Shown here in pieces: positions 36,811 through 48,639 of a stretch of DNA of 64,000 nucleotides. The stretch is from Chaenocephalus aceratus. Taxonomy: Eukaryota; Chordata; Actinopteri; Perciformes; Channichthyidae. The notes under the pieces were generated by a model, which was not told where the DNA came from, did not search any database, and saw only the letters and a list, made by a program, of their open reading frames with translations. Where the stretch lies: assembly GCA_023974075.1 (NCBI GenBank), contig CM043789.1, positions 34,364,659 to 34,428,658 on the forward strand, given 5' to 3'. The translations under genes were made by a program, and so were the position numbers. The first letter of the stretch is position 1. Every line of letters starts with the position of its first letter.

Positions 36811-37769
36811 AATCGCTGTGGCTTTAGTCTGATCGGTGATTAGCTGAACCAATCGCTGTGGCTTTAGTCTGATCGGTGATCAGCTGAACCAATCGCTGTG
36901 GCTTTAGTCTGATCGGTGATTAGCTGAACCAATCGCTGTGGCTTTAGTCTGATCGGTGATTAGCTGAACCAATCGCTGGGGCTTTAGTCTGATCGGTGAT
37001 TAGCTGAACCAATCGCTGTGGCTTTAGTCTGATCGGTGATTAGCTGAACCAATCGCTGGGGCTTTAGTCTGATCGGTGATTAGCTGAACCAATCGCTGTG
37101 GCTTTAGTCTGATCGGTGATCAGCTGAACCAATCGCTGTGGCTTTAGTCTGATCGGTGATTAGCTGAACCAATCGCTGGGCTTTAGTCTGATCGGTGATT
37201 AGCTGAACCAATCGCTGGGGCTTTAGTCTGATCGGTGATTAGCTGAACCAATCGCTGTGGCTTTAGTCTGATCGGTGATTAGCTGAACCAATCGCTGGGG
37301 CTTTAGTCTGATCGGTGATTAGCTGAACCAATCGCTGGGGCTTTAGTCTGATCGGTGATTAGCTGAACCAATCGCTGTGGCTTTAGTCTGATCGGTGATT
37401 AGCTGAACCAATCGCTGGGGCTTTAGTCTGATCGGTGATTAGCTGAACCAATCGCTGGGGCTTTAGTCTGATCGGTGATTAGCTGAACCAATCGCTGGGG
37501 CTTTAGTCTGATCGGTGATTAGCTGAACCAATCGCTGTGGCTTTAGTCTGATCGGTGATTAGCTGAACCAATCGCTGGGGCTTTAGTCTGATCGGTGATT
37601 AGCTGAACCAATCGCTGGGGCTTTAGTCTGATCGGTGATTAGCTGAACCAATCGCTGGGGCTTTAGTCTGATCGGTGATTAGCTGAACCAATCGCTGGGG
37701 CTTTAGTCTGATCGGTGATTAGCTGAACCAATCGCTGGGGCTTTAGTCTGATCGGTGATTAGCTGAACC
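36811..37769 (+). repeat. 40-bp minisatellite, 24 tandem units
   Basis: The unit starts AATCGCTGGGGCTTTAGTCT and ends GATCGGTGATTAGCTGAACC. Twenty-four head-to-tail units are present, one of 39 bp. Only two sites vary: GCTGTGG versus GCTGGGG, and GATCAGC versus GATTAGC. The first units are mostly GTGG and the later ones mostly GGGG. The near identity implies recent expansion and probable length polymorphism. There is no spacer, so it is not CRISPR. Confidence 0.98.
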
Positions 37770-39439
37770 AATTGCTGCATATTGTATTGACAAAATGCTC
37801 AAATGGCAAGCTCTTTCTGGCACCGGCTGATGTCGTTTCAGTAACCTTTTATAAATGTCATAAAACATTTGCAGATGCCTAATAACTGCCTGATCATCTG
37901 TAAATTGCCAGTGAAGAATAGTGATGGAATGTTGATAGTTTAAGTACGCATTTTGTAAATGTTATTCCACCTACGTCATTGTTGTATAAGATTTGCTGTA
38001 GTGTATAGTCATCATTTTAAAAGCGGACAACATACAATCCAAAACCTTTCAGTCATGTTTACAGTTTGATGACTAACATTATATAAGGACTACAAAATGT
38101 TAAATATGTTATTATGTTGTGAAATGTTATGCCCTCTGCCATGCGTCTTATAAATATAACAGTCAGCTTTAATGGCCGATTATAACAAACAAAGCTGGAG
38201 GAGCGTTTACTAACATGAAGCCTCCTCTATTTGTAGTACAGCTTTACAGTAAGTGACCCTGGACGTTACCCTGTAGGTAAAAGATAATTGGTAAATGGTT
38301 CAGTGTGTTGCACAGGGAAGGAATGTCTTCCAAGGGAGAGGCATTTATTACCCCTCAGGCGGGTAATTGTGCTGTTCCTCTTTGTCTCCTCCCTTCATCT
38401 TTGTGATGGAGAGTTTGGGCTGCGTCGTTCATTCACCACTGATGACTTCATTCAAGGGCAACTTATCACCCACTCACAACTAACTGAACTGTACCAGACG
38501 CTGTCCCGAGGCATATCACTGTGGGAAGAATAGCGCGAACCGGTACCGATGTGTCACAAAATATGTGGCACCATTACTTCTGATATATAAAAACATTTTC
38601 AACGGAACGCCAGAGAAAACATCTCTTTTTGATTTCCGTTCTTGCAGCCCGAGATTGACAGTCACTACTGATAAACAACCATATGGCCATTTCTGCACAA
38701 AGTGTTACTGTTAAAATACAAGCTAGGGACTGCTTAACTTCTAATGACACTTGAGGGTTAAGGTGTTTCTTTATTTAAAATCCCTTCATCGTTTTAAAAA
38801 CAGGATTAGACGGTGTGATTTAAATAAAAATCTAAATGTAATTGTTTTTCAAGTAGGAGATTACAACACTGCCAGGGAGCTCAATTAATTCACTGCAAGG
38901 TGAGCAATGATTTGTTTTCAACATTGCCACATTATCTTTGTTTATCCATACCAGAACTTAAAGTCTTAGTGCTGGAGAGGATGATTTAGGGAGAAATGTG
39001 TTTTGTAAATTCATATTCTGCTGCTCCACCTGCATGTTAATACAGCACGTATAAACATAAAGAGGCATACTGTCAGGAATAAACAGCAAAATGTCCAATA
39101 AAACAAAAAAAAAATCAATCAAATATTTTCCCCATTCACTTTTTCTAATGTAATGTAGAATGTGGGTCTCTTATGTGATTAATGTTTATTTAGGCCCAAA
39201 AAGACAAGCGGTCTCTTTGAATACAGAAAACAGAGATCTGAGTAAATGAACAAACAGTAACAAAAAAAAAGTACAGCTGAGGCTAATAGGATTGTAATTA
39301 GTTTTAAAGGTATTTAGTTACAAAAGAAAGTATTGGACATTAATCATTTGTTATTGCACTTCCATTCATTAGTTGTCGAAACACTTAACAATTCACAACA
39401 AAAGACAAACGTGATGGTGGCACTAGACAACAAGTCTTC

Positions 39440-39870
39440 ATCAGAAAGAGATAGTGTCTTTCACCATGAACACTTGGACAACAACATCTATAGGATTTCA
39501 TCCTGTGGGGACCATACATCTATTGTAGCCTATGTACCAAATTGCCATCTGTCCATAACTGTTGAGATGTTTTCCTAAAATCTAGAAATGTCAACCTTAT
39601 AGTGGCGTCAAAGGAAAACTCATGGGATTCCCAATGTTGGTAGGATTCATCCTCTGGGTATCATAAATGTCCAAACCATCTGTTGGGTGTACGATGTGAG
39701 GGTCTAAGGACAGGGGGTGTCGTATTGTCATACTGATATTCTGTACAAACTGTGAAGACCACTGAGACAAATGTAACATTTGTGATATTGGGCTATATAA
39801 ATAAACATTGATTGATTGGTGATCCAATATGTTTCGGTCTGGACCAAAATGGTGGACCAACAAATTGATT
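39440..39870. repeat. Decayed interspersed fish repeat with LINE-like 3' tail
   Basis: Phrases such as CCATCTGTCCATAACTGTTG, AGGATTCATCCTCTGGGTAT and TCGGTCTGGACCAAAATGG belong to a very common dispersed fish repeat whose class I do not know for certain. Inside it, GGGCTATATAAATAAACATT followed by GATTGATTG resembles a LINE/SINE 3' tail. Confidence 0.5.
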
Positions 39871-40870
39871 GATTGCCATTGAGAATCCCTATTGCCTCGT
39901 CAGTAGCAAGGCTGGAATCATGTTTTACTATCTTTTAATGTGCATGGAACAACACAGTGATTGTTAGCTTTTCCTACTTGCAACTTGACTTAATAGATTT
40001 GTATTTCTTCTGTGTTTTCAGGTTTTGTTGAGCTGAATCATATGTTGACTTCTTGCTACCCGCCACTGAGTGCAAACTCGACATCCGGACCACTGAGGCT
40101 GCTTCAGAAAAACAGAGGAGAGAGAGAGAAAACGATGACCGAGTCAAGGACGCCTCCTTTTGGATGTACTAAAACTTTGGAACTCAGAGAGAATTTGTAC
40201 CAGCCTGGTTAGCCCCAGGACCTTTTTTCTTCTGCACACATATACACACCTCTTCCCCCCACAAAACCCTGCTTGAATGACAGCTACCTTTTTTCTGGAC
40301 CACAAAAAAACTTTACTTGAACAATGAGGAGAACAAAAACTGTAAGAGTAACTCGATCAAACCTACTTACAATGACCAACCCTACTGAACTCTTAAAGGG
40401 AATACGGATGTCAAAAGTCCAACAAGAACAAAAACTTTTTAAAAACTGAGTAGAAGATTGCCGTAGGAGATCTTTCCGTAAGATGGTTTGAGTTTGGGGC
40501 AATTGACTTTTGAAGACCAATTTATAAGACTTGAAACGCGAAGAGACAAGAAATTCTCGGCGAGAGAACTTAAGTAGGGAATGTGATATTTTCAGGACAC
40601 AAATTGGCTTCGATTTGGGATGGCCATCTTTAGCTCGGAGTGCCTGTCCGTTTCCAGGGGATACCGTTGCCAAGGAGAGCCATAGCAACGGTTTCCAGGG
40701 AGTCTTACCTGTCATTCCTTAGTTGTTTTAGGGACCAAAAGACCAAACGTTTTTATTGCTGAGGACTTGTAGCTCTAATATACTCGGACCACTGCATCTC
40801 CTTCAGTCAGTGTATACTGGTTGGGGAGTTGCACTTAAAAGAAGTGTACATTTCGAATATATACAACACA

Positions 40871-41464
40871 TGTATATATACATATATATTGCTGATATGC
40901 TTTTTTGAATACAGGCAAACTATTTCAGATGACCAAATGGGGTCTCTCACTTCGCTAGTTTACAATTACTCAAAATGTTTATTTTTTTCTCTTCTCATTT
41001 TGTCTTGGGAGGGATGGCGAGTGCATGGGAGGGGCTGCTCCGTATCACAGCCTTATCTTTTTAACTTGACATCCTAACTCATAGATAGAATAACATCAGA
41101 AACGTTTGAAATATATGAACTTGTTTATATTTGCAGTACATATATATGTATAACAAGCATTCAAGCAAATGTATTCATATATACAGTCTATATGGATAAA
41201 TAGATATTAATCACAAACAAATATATGTATTTATATGCACATATTTTATATGTGTGTGTCTGTATATAGAACGGCTACTGACTATGTTGAGCTGTAATTT
41301 TTTGTAGATTTTAGCTGGAGTTTGAAACATTGCTCTGCTTGGGAAGAATCGCAAATCTGGCAGCTCCCAAAACTGCAGGCATTCCTATCTCTGATTAACT
41401 ATATGCTGACACACGATATATTGCTAAACGATACATGTGTGAGGATGCACACATGGTGTAAATA
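40871..41464 (+). promoter_or_regulatory. Cluster of three Pumilio response elements in 3'UTR
   Basis: The octamer UGUANAUA occurs at 40871-40878 (TGTATATA), 41261-41268 (TGTATATA) and 41457-41464 (TGTAAATA). Pumilio proteins bind this motif to repress translation and to localise neuronal mRNA. The AT-rich background makes chance matches possible. Confidence 0.5.
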
Positions 41465-41585
41465 TTATCTGAAAATGCAAAAAGCCACATCTCAGTAGCA
41501 GGCTTTAAGAGAATCAGGCTAAATCATTTTAGAGGAAAAGGACAATTATCTTCGACTCTATTCCAAACATATCTTTTGAGCTTAC

Positions 41586-41594
41586 ACACAAACA

Positions 41595-41643
<49 letters not shown>

Positions 41644-41660
41644 CACACACACACACACAC
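41586..41660 (+). repeat. (CA)n microsatellite in celf4 3'UTR
   Basis: About 75 bases of CA with short interruptions. It is the only long CA-oriented tract in the window. Confidence 0.96.
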
Positions 41661-43500
41661 AAACTTCTCTTTGAAACTTGTACCAAAATGAATACGTCTC
41701 ACAACCCTTGCTCTCTTTTGCATTCAGTAAAGTGCATGTAGCGTATGGGCTGTCACCATGTCAAGGTGTGCCTTGTCACCTGCAGAATCTGCCATCAAGC
41801 ACTGTGCTCTCAGAAAACAACGAAAGAAAAAAAATAATTACTCAACACACACCACTGCAAGCAGCCAACGCGCTATTATGATGTCAACTACAGCCAGATC
41901 CATATCATTTGTCAGCCGCCTAGAGAGCTTCAGTGCATGTCCAATGTTACAAACCACCAGACAGCTGTTGGCATTCAATATCTCTAAAAAAAAAAAAAAA
42001 AGCATTTAGAAATAATCATGCGATTACACTTCAAATAAAAGCGGGCATTAGGTAACCTGTTAGCACAGGTGCTAACTATCAAAGCTGTGTGCTACTTTCC
42101 ACTGGTTGGAGTCTAGGGTAAATGTCAGGGTTGCGACTGACATGACGTGTCTTGATATGAGAAGTGATTGAGCTCATCGGACCCGACATTAGGTTTTAAT
42201 GGTTACAAAAGTGATGTAATATTGATGAATATGCTCTAATTAGAGCGCGGGCTTCCCATTGAGCAGAATAAGGGAGGGTTTTATGTACTTTCACATCCAG
42301 CAGTTAATGTGTGGATCTGCTGGTAATACTTGACATGAAGCATGTCCTAGAATATGTTATATTGCCTTATCCTCATACAATCAAATATAAAACATAAAAG
42401 TATAATGAAACTGTAAAATGAAGCAATAAGAGTGAAAAGCCATTTACCCATTATAACTGCTGTGCCACTGAGGCTGGTTTCATATTGCTTTAGCATACAG
42501 TTTCTCATAAAAGTCTACAAAAATGGTATGAACACTTACCATACACCTGCAAAAAGGTCAACGGACTTGGATTTATTGGTCCCCGCATTCAACACATATT
42601 CAGCTGGTGGAGATTACTCAATGAATATTTATATATCTGAATATTTATAAGGCTATATGACACTTTGGAAGACAATGCTTCCTGTTGGGTGCTATTACTA
42701 GTTTTTCCTATAAATTGCTCATTATGCCCTTTCCCTAGTGTCTGTGTGTAACCTTTTTAGCAGATTGAATAATTTAACATTTACCTTCCAAATCCAGTGG
42801 GGCTAAAAGACGCCACTCCACATCCCAGGATGCCACTGTTTGTATATGCCACATAACAAGGCCCCCACTGTGGCGTACAGTGTGAAACCAGATGACCATC
42901 GTGATCATTTTCACCCCGACAGTAGCCGCCGTTGGTTGGTACAAAACGTCAGGCTGTCTTTGAGCTAACAGTAACATCCGGAGCTAAATGTCATGTGTCT
43001 GGTGTCCCTGATCGCCACACTGTGCCCTCTTTGACTGGCCCTCGCCGCTCTGAGGAAATTGAAAAAAGGTGTGTACACGGTCTGTGCTTTTTAATGGTTT
43101 GTTTGAGCAATCACTCATGCCTTTCACCTAGCCCTTGTTTTCATGTTGAGGGAAGTGAGGGAGGGGAAGCAGATCGACCGCGGGAACCAGAAAGCCAATC
43201 ACCTCTTCTTCATTTGCTCCGACTTAAAGCTGCAAGTTTACATGAGAAAAGAAAAAAGTAAAAAAAAGTATTGTGGTTCAAAAACAACAAGAAACAGAGC
43301 AGAAGTTTGAATATAAATATATATATATAAATATATACATAAACCGATGAATATACTGTAAATTGTTTCCTTTTTTTGCTCTGTTTTCCTCTGTACATAG
43401 GTTTGCATATTTTATAGGACTTTTACTTCTATCTACAAGGACTGGATAAAGTACTTTAAATACTTAAAAAAAATATATGAATGAAAACATGATAATGCTC

Positions 43501-43506
43501 AATAAA
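43501..43506 (+). terminator. celf4: Possible proximal poly(A) signal
   Basis: AATAAA followed by an A-rich stretch. Without a clear GU-rich element downstream, use is uncertain; internal priming in cDNA could mimic it. Confidence 0.35.
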
Positions 43507-43911
43507 ACCAGGTACAAAAAAAAATATTCGCTAGGATACGGTACAAGCTGTAGGACCTGACCAAGGAAATTTATCCAGAATACAGTCAGGGAGAGCATTG
43601 ACCTCAGTTCGAGCTTAGACACACATTGACCTATTTTATAAAATAAAAAATACTTTGATGGGTTCTATTCATTTATCTATTTGTTTAGATATTTATTTAT
43701 AAGTCATGTCCAAGATAATATGCATGCTTTCATGGCATTATTTTTCTATGAGTTGGTACGTGACCAAATAGTTTTTATATGACATGCATGGGCTACTGCT
43801 GTGGTCCACCGATGATCATTGCTCCTGTCTGCAGGACCATGCCTTCATGAAGGGGAAAACACGCTCCTATTGACCAATTGATGTCAAAGACAGATTTGTA
43901 ATCATTTATTT

Positions 43912-43952
43912 ATTTATTTTGAGTTGATGTATTTATTTATTTATTTATTTGT
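43912..43952 (+). promoter_or_regulatory. celf4: AU-rich element (overlapping ATTTA)
   Basis: Two runs of overlapping ATTTATTTATTT pentamers, at about 43912 and 43930-43950. Such arrays are binding sites for ELAV-like and decay-promoting proteins. Their clustering exceeds the surrounding AT-rich background. Confidence 0.5.
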
Positions 43953-44859
43953 GCTGTTTGATTCAAGATCTGAGCTCTCTTATTGCCACTGATCTGTTGC
44001 TTTGTATCACTACATCGCATATTACCATTTCAAGCAACCTCCGAATTTAACAACTTCAAAGACTGGTTTTACATTTTCCTGTTGCTGATTACCTATTCAA
44101 AACAATGCAGTACTATACTAAAGCCTTATGTATATTTGTAATTATTAATTCATATTGTTCTGTTCCTAAAAAAAAGTTAGCTTTGTTAAAAGATTGTTAA
44201 CAAATGAGCATTAGCTTCCATTCTGAAACCTAGGTAAACTTTACATAATACAACTGTCCAATCAGACGTGTAATCACAAGAACATATGCCTTGAGGTCAC
44301 TATGAGTTGCTGCTAATATACAGTATAAAGGAGCTAAAGTCTGATGAAGTCCTAATCACTGATTAACTGCCTGAAACAAAAAAAACATTTTAGATTTGTT
44401 TCGATTCCCCTGCTCCCCTTTCTCCTCTTGCTTTGCATTGTTTGACAGAGCTCTGATCTTGTTCAACTGATGTGTTCTAAAAAGAGTAAAATTCAATGAA
44501 AACTGCACTATCTCATCAGAAATCGTTGAGTTACTATCATTCTTTCTCAGTGCTGTTATCAGTGGTTTTATTTCTAAAGCGCAGTAGTATTGCTAGAATC
44601 ACATTTTCCTTCATATGGTTTTCAAAGTATTCTGGAAATCTATTTCCCAATTTCAGCACACACGAGGGAGGGGAAATGAATGTTGCATAAAGCTTTGCCG
44701 GGTTCCTGATGAGCTAAGCTTCTGATTGGGCAGTGCGCTTTAGGCTCCCGCCCCTGTCTCTCTCCAGACTGCACCATTCTCTGGTCCCCTGAACTCTTTT
44801 TTTGTAATTTTAAATGAATGATGCGTCTCAGCTTAGCCCAATAATAAAGCACAGTCTAG

Positions 44860-44865
44860 AATAAA
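44860..44865 (+). terminator. celf4: celf4 distal poly(A) signal
   Basis: AATAAA followed within 10 bases by a GT-rich element (GTGTCCTGTGTTGTGTC). Another AATAAA lies 17 bp upstream (44843). This is the best-formed + strand poly(A) site in the window and fixes the likely transcript end at about 44,885. Confidence 0.65.
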
Positions 44866-44885
44866 AGTGTCCTGTGTTGTGTCAT

Positions 44886-45199
44886 CATTTCTGATTTCAA
44901 TACGCAACCACCTGCACAAATGTCCCAGATATTCTGTTGTCTGTCATCTCAAAAACTGATGAAAAGATTTCCAGTAGGAATATGTGTAGTATACTCACAT
45001 GTAGTATATGCGAGTATCCAGGTTTGTATGCTTCAGGTTAATTCAATTTAGTAATAATCATCAAACAGAGTCTCAATGTGAGAATGCTTATCATGAATTA
45101 GGTTAGTATTAAACTTGGCAATGTCCTAAGAGATAATCAGCATAACTCAGCGTGTTGTTGTTAGCTGTGGCAACATCAATTACAAAAGAAAAGCACGAC
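44886..45199. other. Convergent intergenic gap
   Basis: About 310 bp between the predicted celf4 and kiaa1328 poly(A) sites. It is AT-rich with no recognised feature. Confidence 0.55.
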
Positions 45200-45219
45200 C
45201 AATTCTGTATAAATATGTG

Positions 45220-45225
45220 TTTATT
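45220..45225 (-). terminator. kiaa1328: kiaa1328 poly(A) signal
   Basis: AATAAA on the minus strand, 128 bp beyond the stop codon. It implies a short 3'UTR and an end near 45,200, facing the celf4 3' end about 320 bp away. Confidence 0.6.
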
Positions 45226-45352
45226 TGGATTAAAACCACAAGGGTACACTTTAGAACATCATGATCATTCTGATTTAGAATGTCAATTGAAAATTAAATG
45301 TATTAATAAAAAAAAAAGACCATACATGTGACTGGATCCACTTTCTTCTTTG

Positions 45353-45580
45353 TCAGCAAATAAAGAAAATATCCTCCAGTATTTGACTTTCCTCCAGATC
45401 CTGCTGGGTATTCTGAGGATAAGACCGAGCGGGGGTGAGCAGGGTTCTGCCGGGGGTTTTGGGGTAGTGAGGCCCGGCCTACGCTGCGATATATTGGGTC
45501 TTCGGATGGACTGCTTGCTGAGCTCAGGTGCAGAGACAGGACTAAAGACGTCCAATAACTCAACCGCAGGAAAGTCCAAC
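45353..45580 (-). CDS. kiaa1328: kiaa1328 terminal exon, with one frameshift
   Basis: The acceptor is TTTTTCTTCTAG. In the phase set by the preceding exon it reads (R)LDFPAVELLDVFSPVSAPEL, then SKQSIRRPNISQRRPGL. The family ending, QNTQQDLEESQILEDIFFIC and TGA (45353-45355), lies in another frame. A one-base deficit, or two extra bases, between about 45400 and 45480 is needed. It is the only indel seen in this gene. Confidence 0.87.
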
Positions 45581-48500
45581 CTAGAAGAAAAATAAAACAT
45601 CTTTAGAGGGTTTTTTTTTTTTTTTTTCCGCTTCTATTTTCCACATGTGACCTCAGCTTGTTTCAAAGGTTGAATCGGCACAGGCTACATTTATAATACA
45701 GAACCCAGCGGAGCCCTGTAGGCGATGTTGTAAATGAGTATCCTTGCGCTGTTTAATTGTAGCAGAGAAATGCACACAAAGACCGGCAGTTTCGGAACGT
45801 GCCATCAATGTTAAACACAGAGGGAGCAGGCCGGGGGACCGTCAGCAGACAAGGCCAAAGTCTACTTGGAGCACGGCGCTTGTACGTAAATATTTGTCAT
45901 TCACCTTTCACTTGTTAACACAGACAATATGAAAGCAAATCTCTCTTGGACGTGTTAACAAAATCTTTCTTGCTGGAGTGTCTACTGAACCCTAACAAGC
46001 AACGCTAACAAGTCAAAATCACTGGGGCGTCCCAACAGAAAAACACATATTCTTGCAGGTGTACGGGAGGGAAAAAGAGGGAGAGAACCCCGGCTCTTTC
46101 TCCCCTGGAATAGAAATGAGGGAATGTGCGGCAAAATAAATAAACCAAAACGGAGGAGATTAAGCTAATAGAGATGCAATCCCTCAGTCTGGCTGGCTTG
46201 ATAAATTATTCAGTGTATACACAGTCGAACAACGCCATTCCAGATACAAAACATGAATTCTTTAAGGCACGCTCCACTGGTGTTGCTAACATAATTCTCT
46301 GCTCGTTTAAAGCTGCATCGATTTGCATCGCGCCGCTCCGCACACAGCTCTCCCAGGTAAGGCCGATCTTTGGTGGACTTGTTGATATGCATGTGGGGGG
46401 GGCAGCAGACAGACAACCGCTGGATCATCCAATCAGGCTGCATTTGTGTTCCTCCACACGTAACTATAGACCTTGATATGTCAGGGGGTTTTTCCACACC
46501 AACTTGAGGCAGAGAACATCGGTAGCTTTAGAGGTTTGATAGCCATATTTCCCTATAGGAAGATGTGGTGATGTATGCACATGTTTGAGCGCGAGAGAGT
46601 GAATGAGGGGTAAATCGTCTGAAAGATGATAACTGATGAAAAAGAGACTGAAGCTTGAGTAAGTAAATCTTCAGTCTTCCTCATTTGGTCTCCTGCCTGT
46701 CATCAGCAAAATAAGAAGGGAGAGAGAGAAAGCATGAGAGGGGATGAGCGCGAGCGTGTGTCCGTAATACAGAGACTGGAAGCGAGAGGAAGGCAGAAAG
46801 CGAATGTGGGGGAGGGACTTTGGCTGGGTTCCTTCTCTCGAAATGTGAGAATTTGCATTTTTATTTGTTGATTTATTTAACGGACAGGGCTCTCAAACAG
46901 CCATCCATCAACAAACGACATGTCGGTAATGAATAATGCATCACTTACCGGCGGTCACAATCTATAACAAGGGGAGTGCGGGGGGTAGGGGGTACAGTTT
47001 GGGCAGCAATGGGGGGGGAATGGCTGTGGGTCGGGTGAGGAGAAGGGGGGGGGGGGGGTGGCATAGAGATTGCACGAGGGCTGGAGAGAACGCCGATGGA
47101 TTTTCAGCGGGGTACACAGCACAACAAAGAACTTCATTTCTGGCTCCAGTTTGTTTGAGGTAAAGTTGTGAATTGCTGCTCGATATTAATACCCCCCCCC
47201 CCCAAGGAGTCCGGGCTGATCTATTTTACTGCCACATGCACACACACAATGCATAGAGAAGCAGGGACTGTCCTTTTAAAAAAGGAAAGGATGAACAACT
47301 TATTTTGATGCTCTGCCAACATGTAGGTATTGTCAATACATCAGTGTTCTGTGCCTGTCAGTATTCGAGCCTAAGGCAGAATCATATCAGCAGAAAGCAT
47401 TTCATAGATACTACACTGATACAGACGCTTCAATGACAAACAGATTTCGATGAGACTGAATGTAAAAATAAGAAAGGCCTTATAAAACCTTTCTTAGTGT
47501 AATAAAAACGTTTGGGCTTCATGCTCCCAGCGCAGCAATACTGTGTGTCTCTTTCCTAGCCCTTTAAGGCCAGATACCCCACCTCCTTCGCTCCACTTGT
47601 AACTTTCACTGCTTATTTGGCTCCCCTCTTTCATTAAAGATAGCCGTCTCGCCCCGGCGCCCCTTTTCATTTGCAGTCCAAACAGTAAGATAAAAAACCT
47701 ATAATGGCCACTGCGTATATCGCGCATGTCAATTTCTCAACCAATCAATAGCAGGCGGGCAATGGCGGGAGGGATGGAGATGAGATGGGCGGGGTGCGCT
47801 GGAACCGTCTCATTACTAACTAGCACAGGATTCATGAAAGGATTCAGAAGGTCACTTAATGTTAACCCTAGCTTCGTTTGCAATTTGCACATCGAGATTG
47901 AATTGGTTAAGATTAGATGGTCCACCAGGGGCATGCTGTTGCCAAGCAAAGGAGGGGGGCGTGCAGTAAACTTACTGTAGGTTACTCATTTCATCTCGTC
48001 TACTATCGTACCACAGCAGTGTTTTTGTTTAATACCAGGGTTCATACACTTTTTCACCAATGATTTTCCATGACTTCTCGATGACCTTTACCTCATTTTC
48101 CATGAACAAAAAAAAATTACCACTGAAAATGGTTTATTTGAACATGGAACAGGAAAATAAGGTCTGCATATGAAACATGTAGTGCCTATCTAAAACAAAT
48201 CCAATAGTAGGCTTACTAGCTTCTACACGCTAAAGCAACTGCAACTGTCAGGGAGGCAAACTCATCAGGTATGAAAAAGGTGACAAGGATCCGACCCCAC
48301 GGAATATCGGCTTTAAGATGAGGAATAACAGGATGTTAGCCGTCAGAACAACTAAAGCAGCAGTTAATAACAGAAACGCCAAAGAGTCACATCTAATAGA
48401 AATATATAAAAGCATTTATTTTAATTGTGTAGCAGTCAGTTTATAATTCTGGCAGCACTGTTGAGCATTTTTGAAAATGTATTTTCATGCCTCTGTGCAA

Positions 48501-48639
48501 GGCTTAGTCTTTCTATCTTTATAGCCACTGGTGTAAAGTAACTTTAGTTCATAAACTCAACAAGTACTATACGGGGGTACAGTTTTGAGATACATGTACT
48601 TTATTAAGTATTTCAATGCTACTTTGTACTTCTACTCCA

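Larger units (their letters stand above)
36800..40021 (+). other. celf4: Probable intron in celf4 3'UTR
   Basis: This 3.2-kb interval starts with a 40-bp minisatellite (36811-37769) and later contains a decayed interspersed repeat (about 39440-39870). The stretch 37770-39430 is AT-rich without recognised features. The 3' end has the pyrimidine-rich acceptor TTTCTTCTGTGTTTTCAG. Confidence 0.5.
40022..44885 (+). other. celf4: celf4 terminal 3'UTR exon
   Basis: About 4.9 kb of AT-rich, non-coding sequence downstream of a good acceptor. It contains three Pumilio-type octamers (40871, 41261, 41457), a (CA)n tract (41586-41660), an ATTTA-rich zone (43912-43952), possible internal poly(A) signals (AATAAA at 43501 and 44843) and a strong terminal signal at 44860. 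A long, element-rich 3'UTR fits a neuronal RNA-regulated transcript. The 5' border and continuity need transcript evidence. Confidence 0.6.

Noticed and set aside
36811..37769. CRISPR-like regular repeat
   Set aside because: The 40-bp units are directly adjacent with no unique spacers, in a vertebrate gene; it is a minisatellite.
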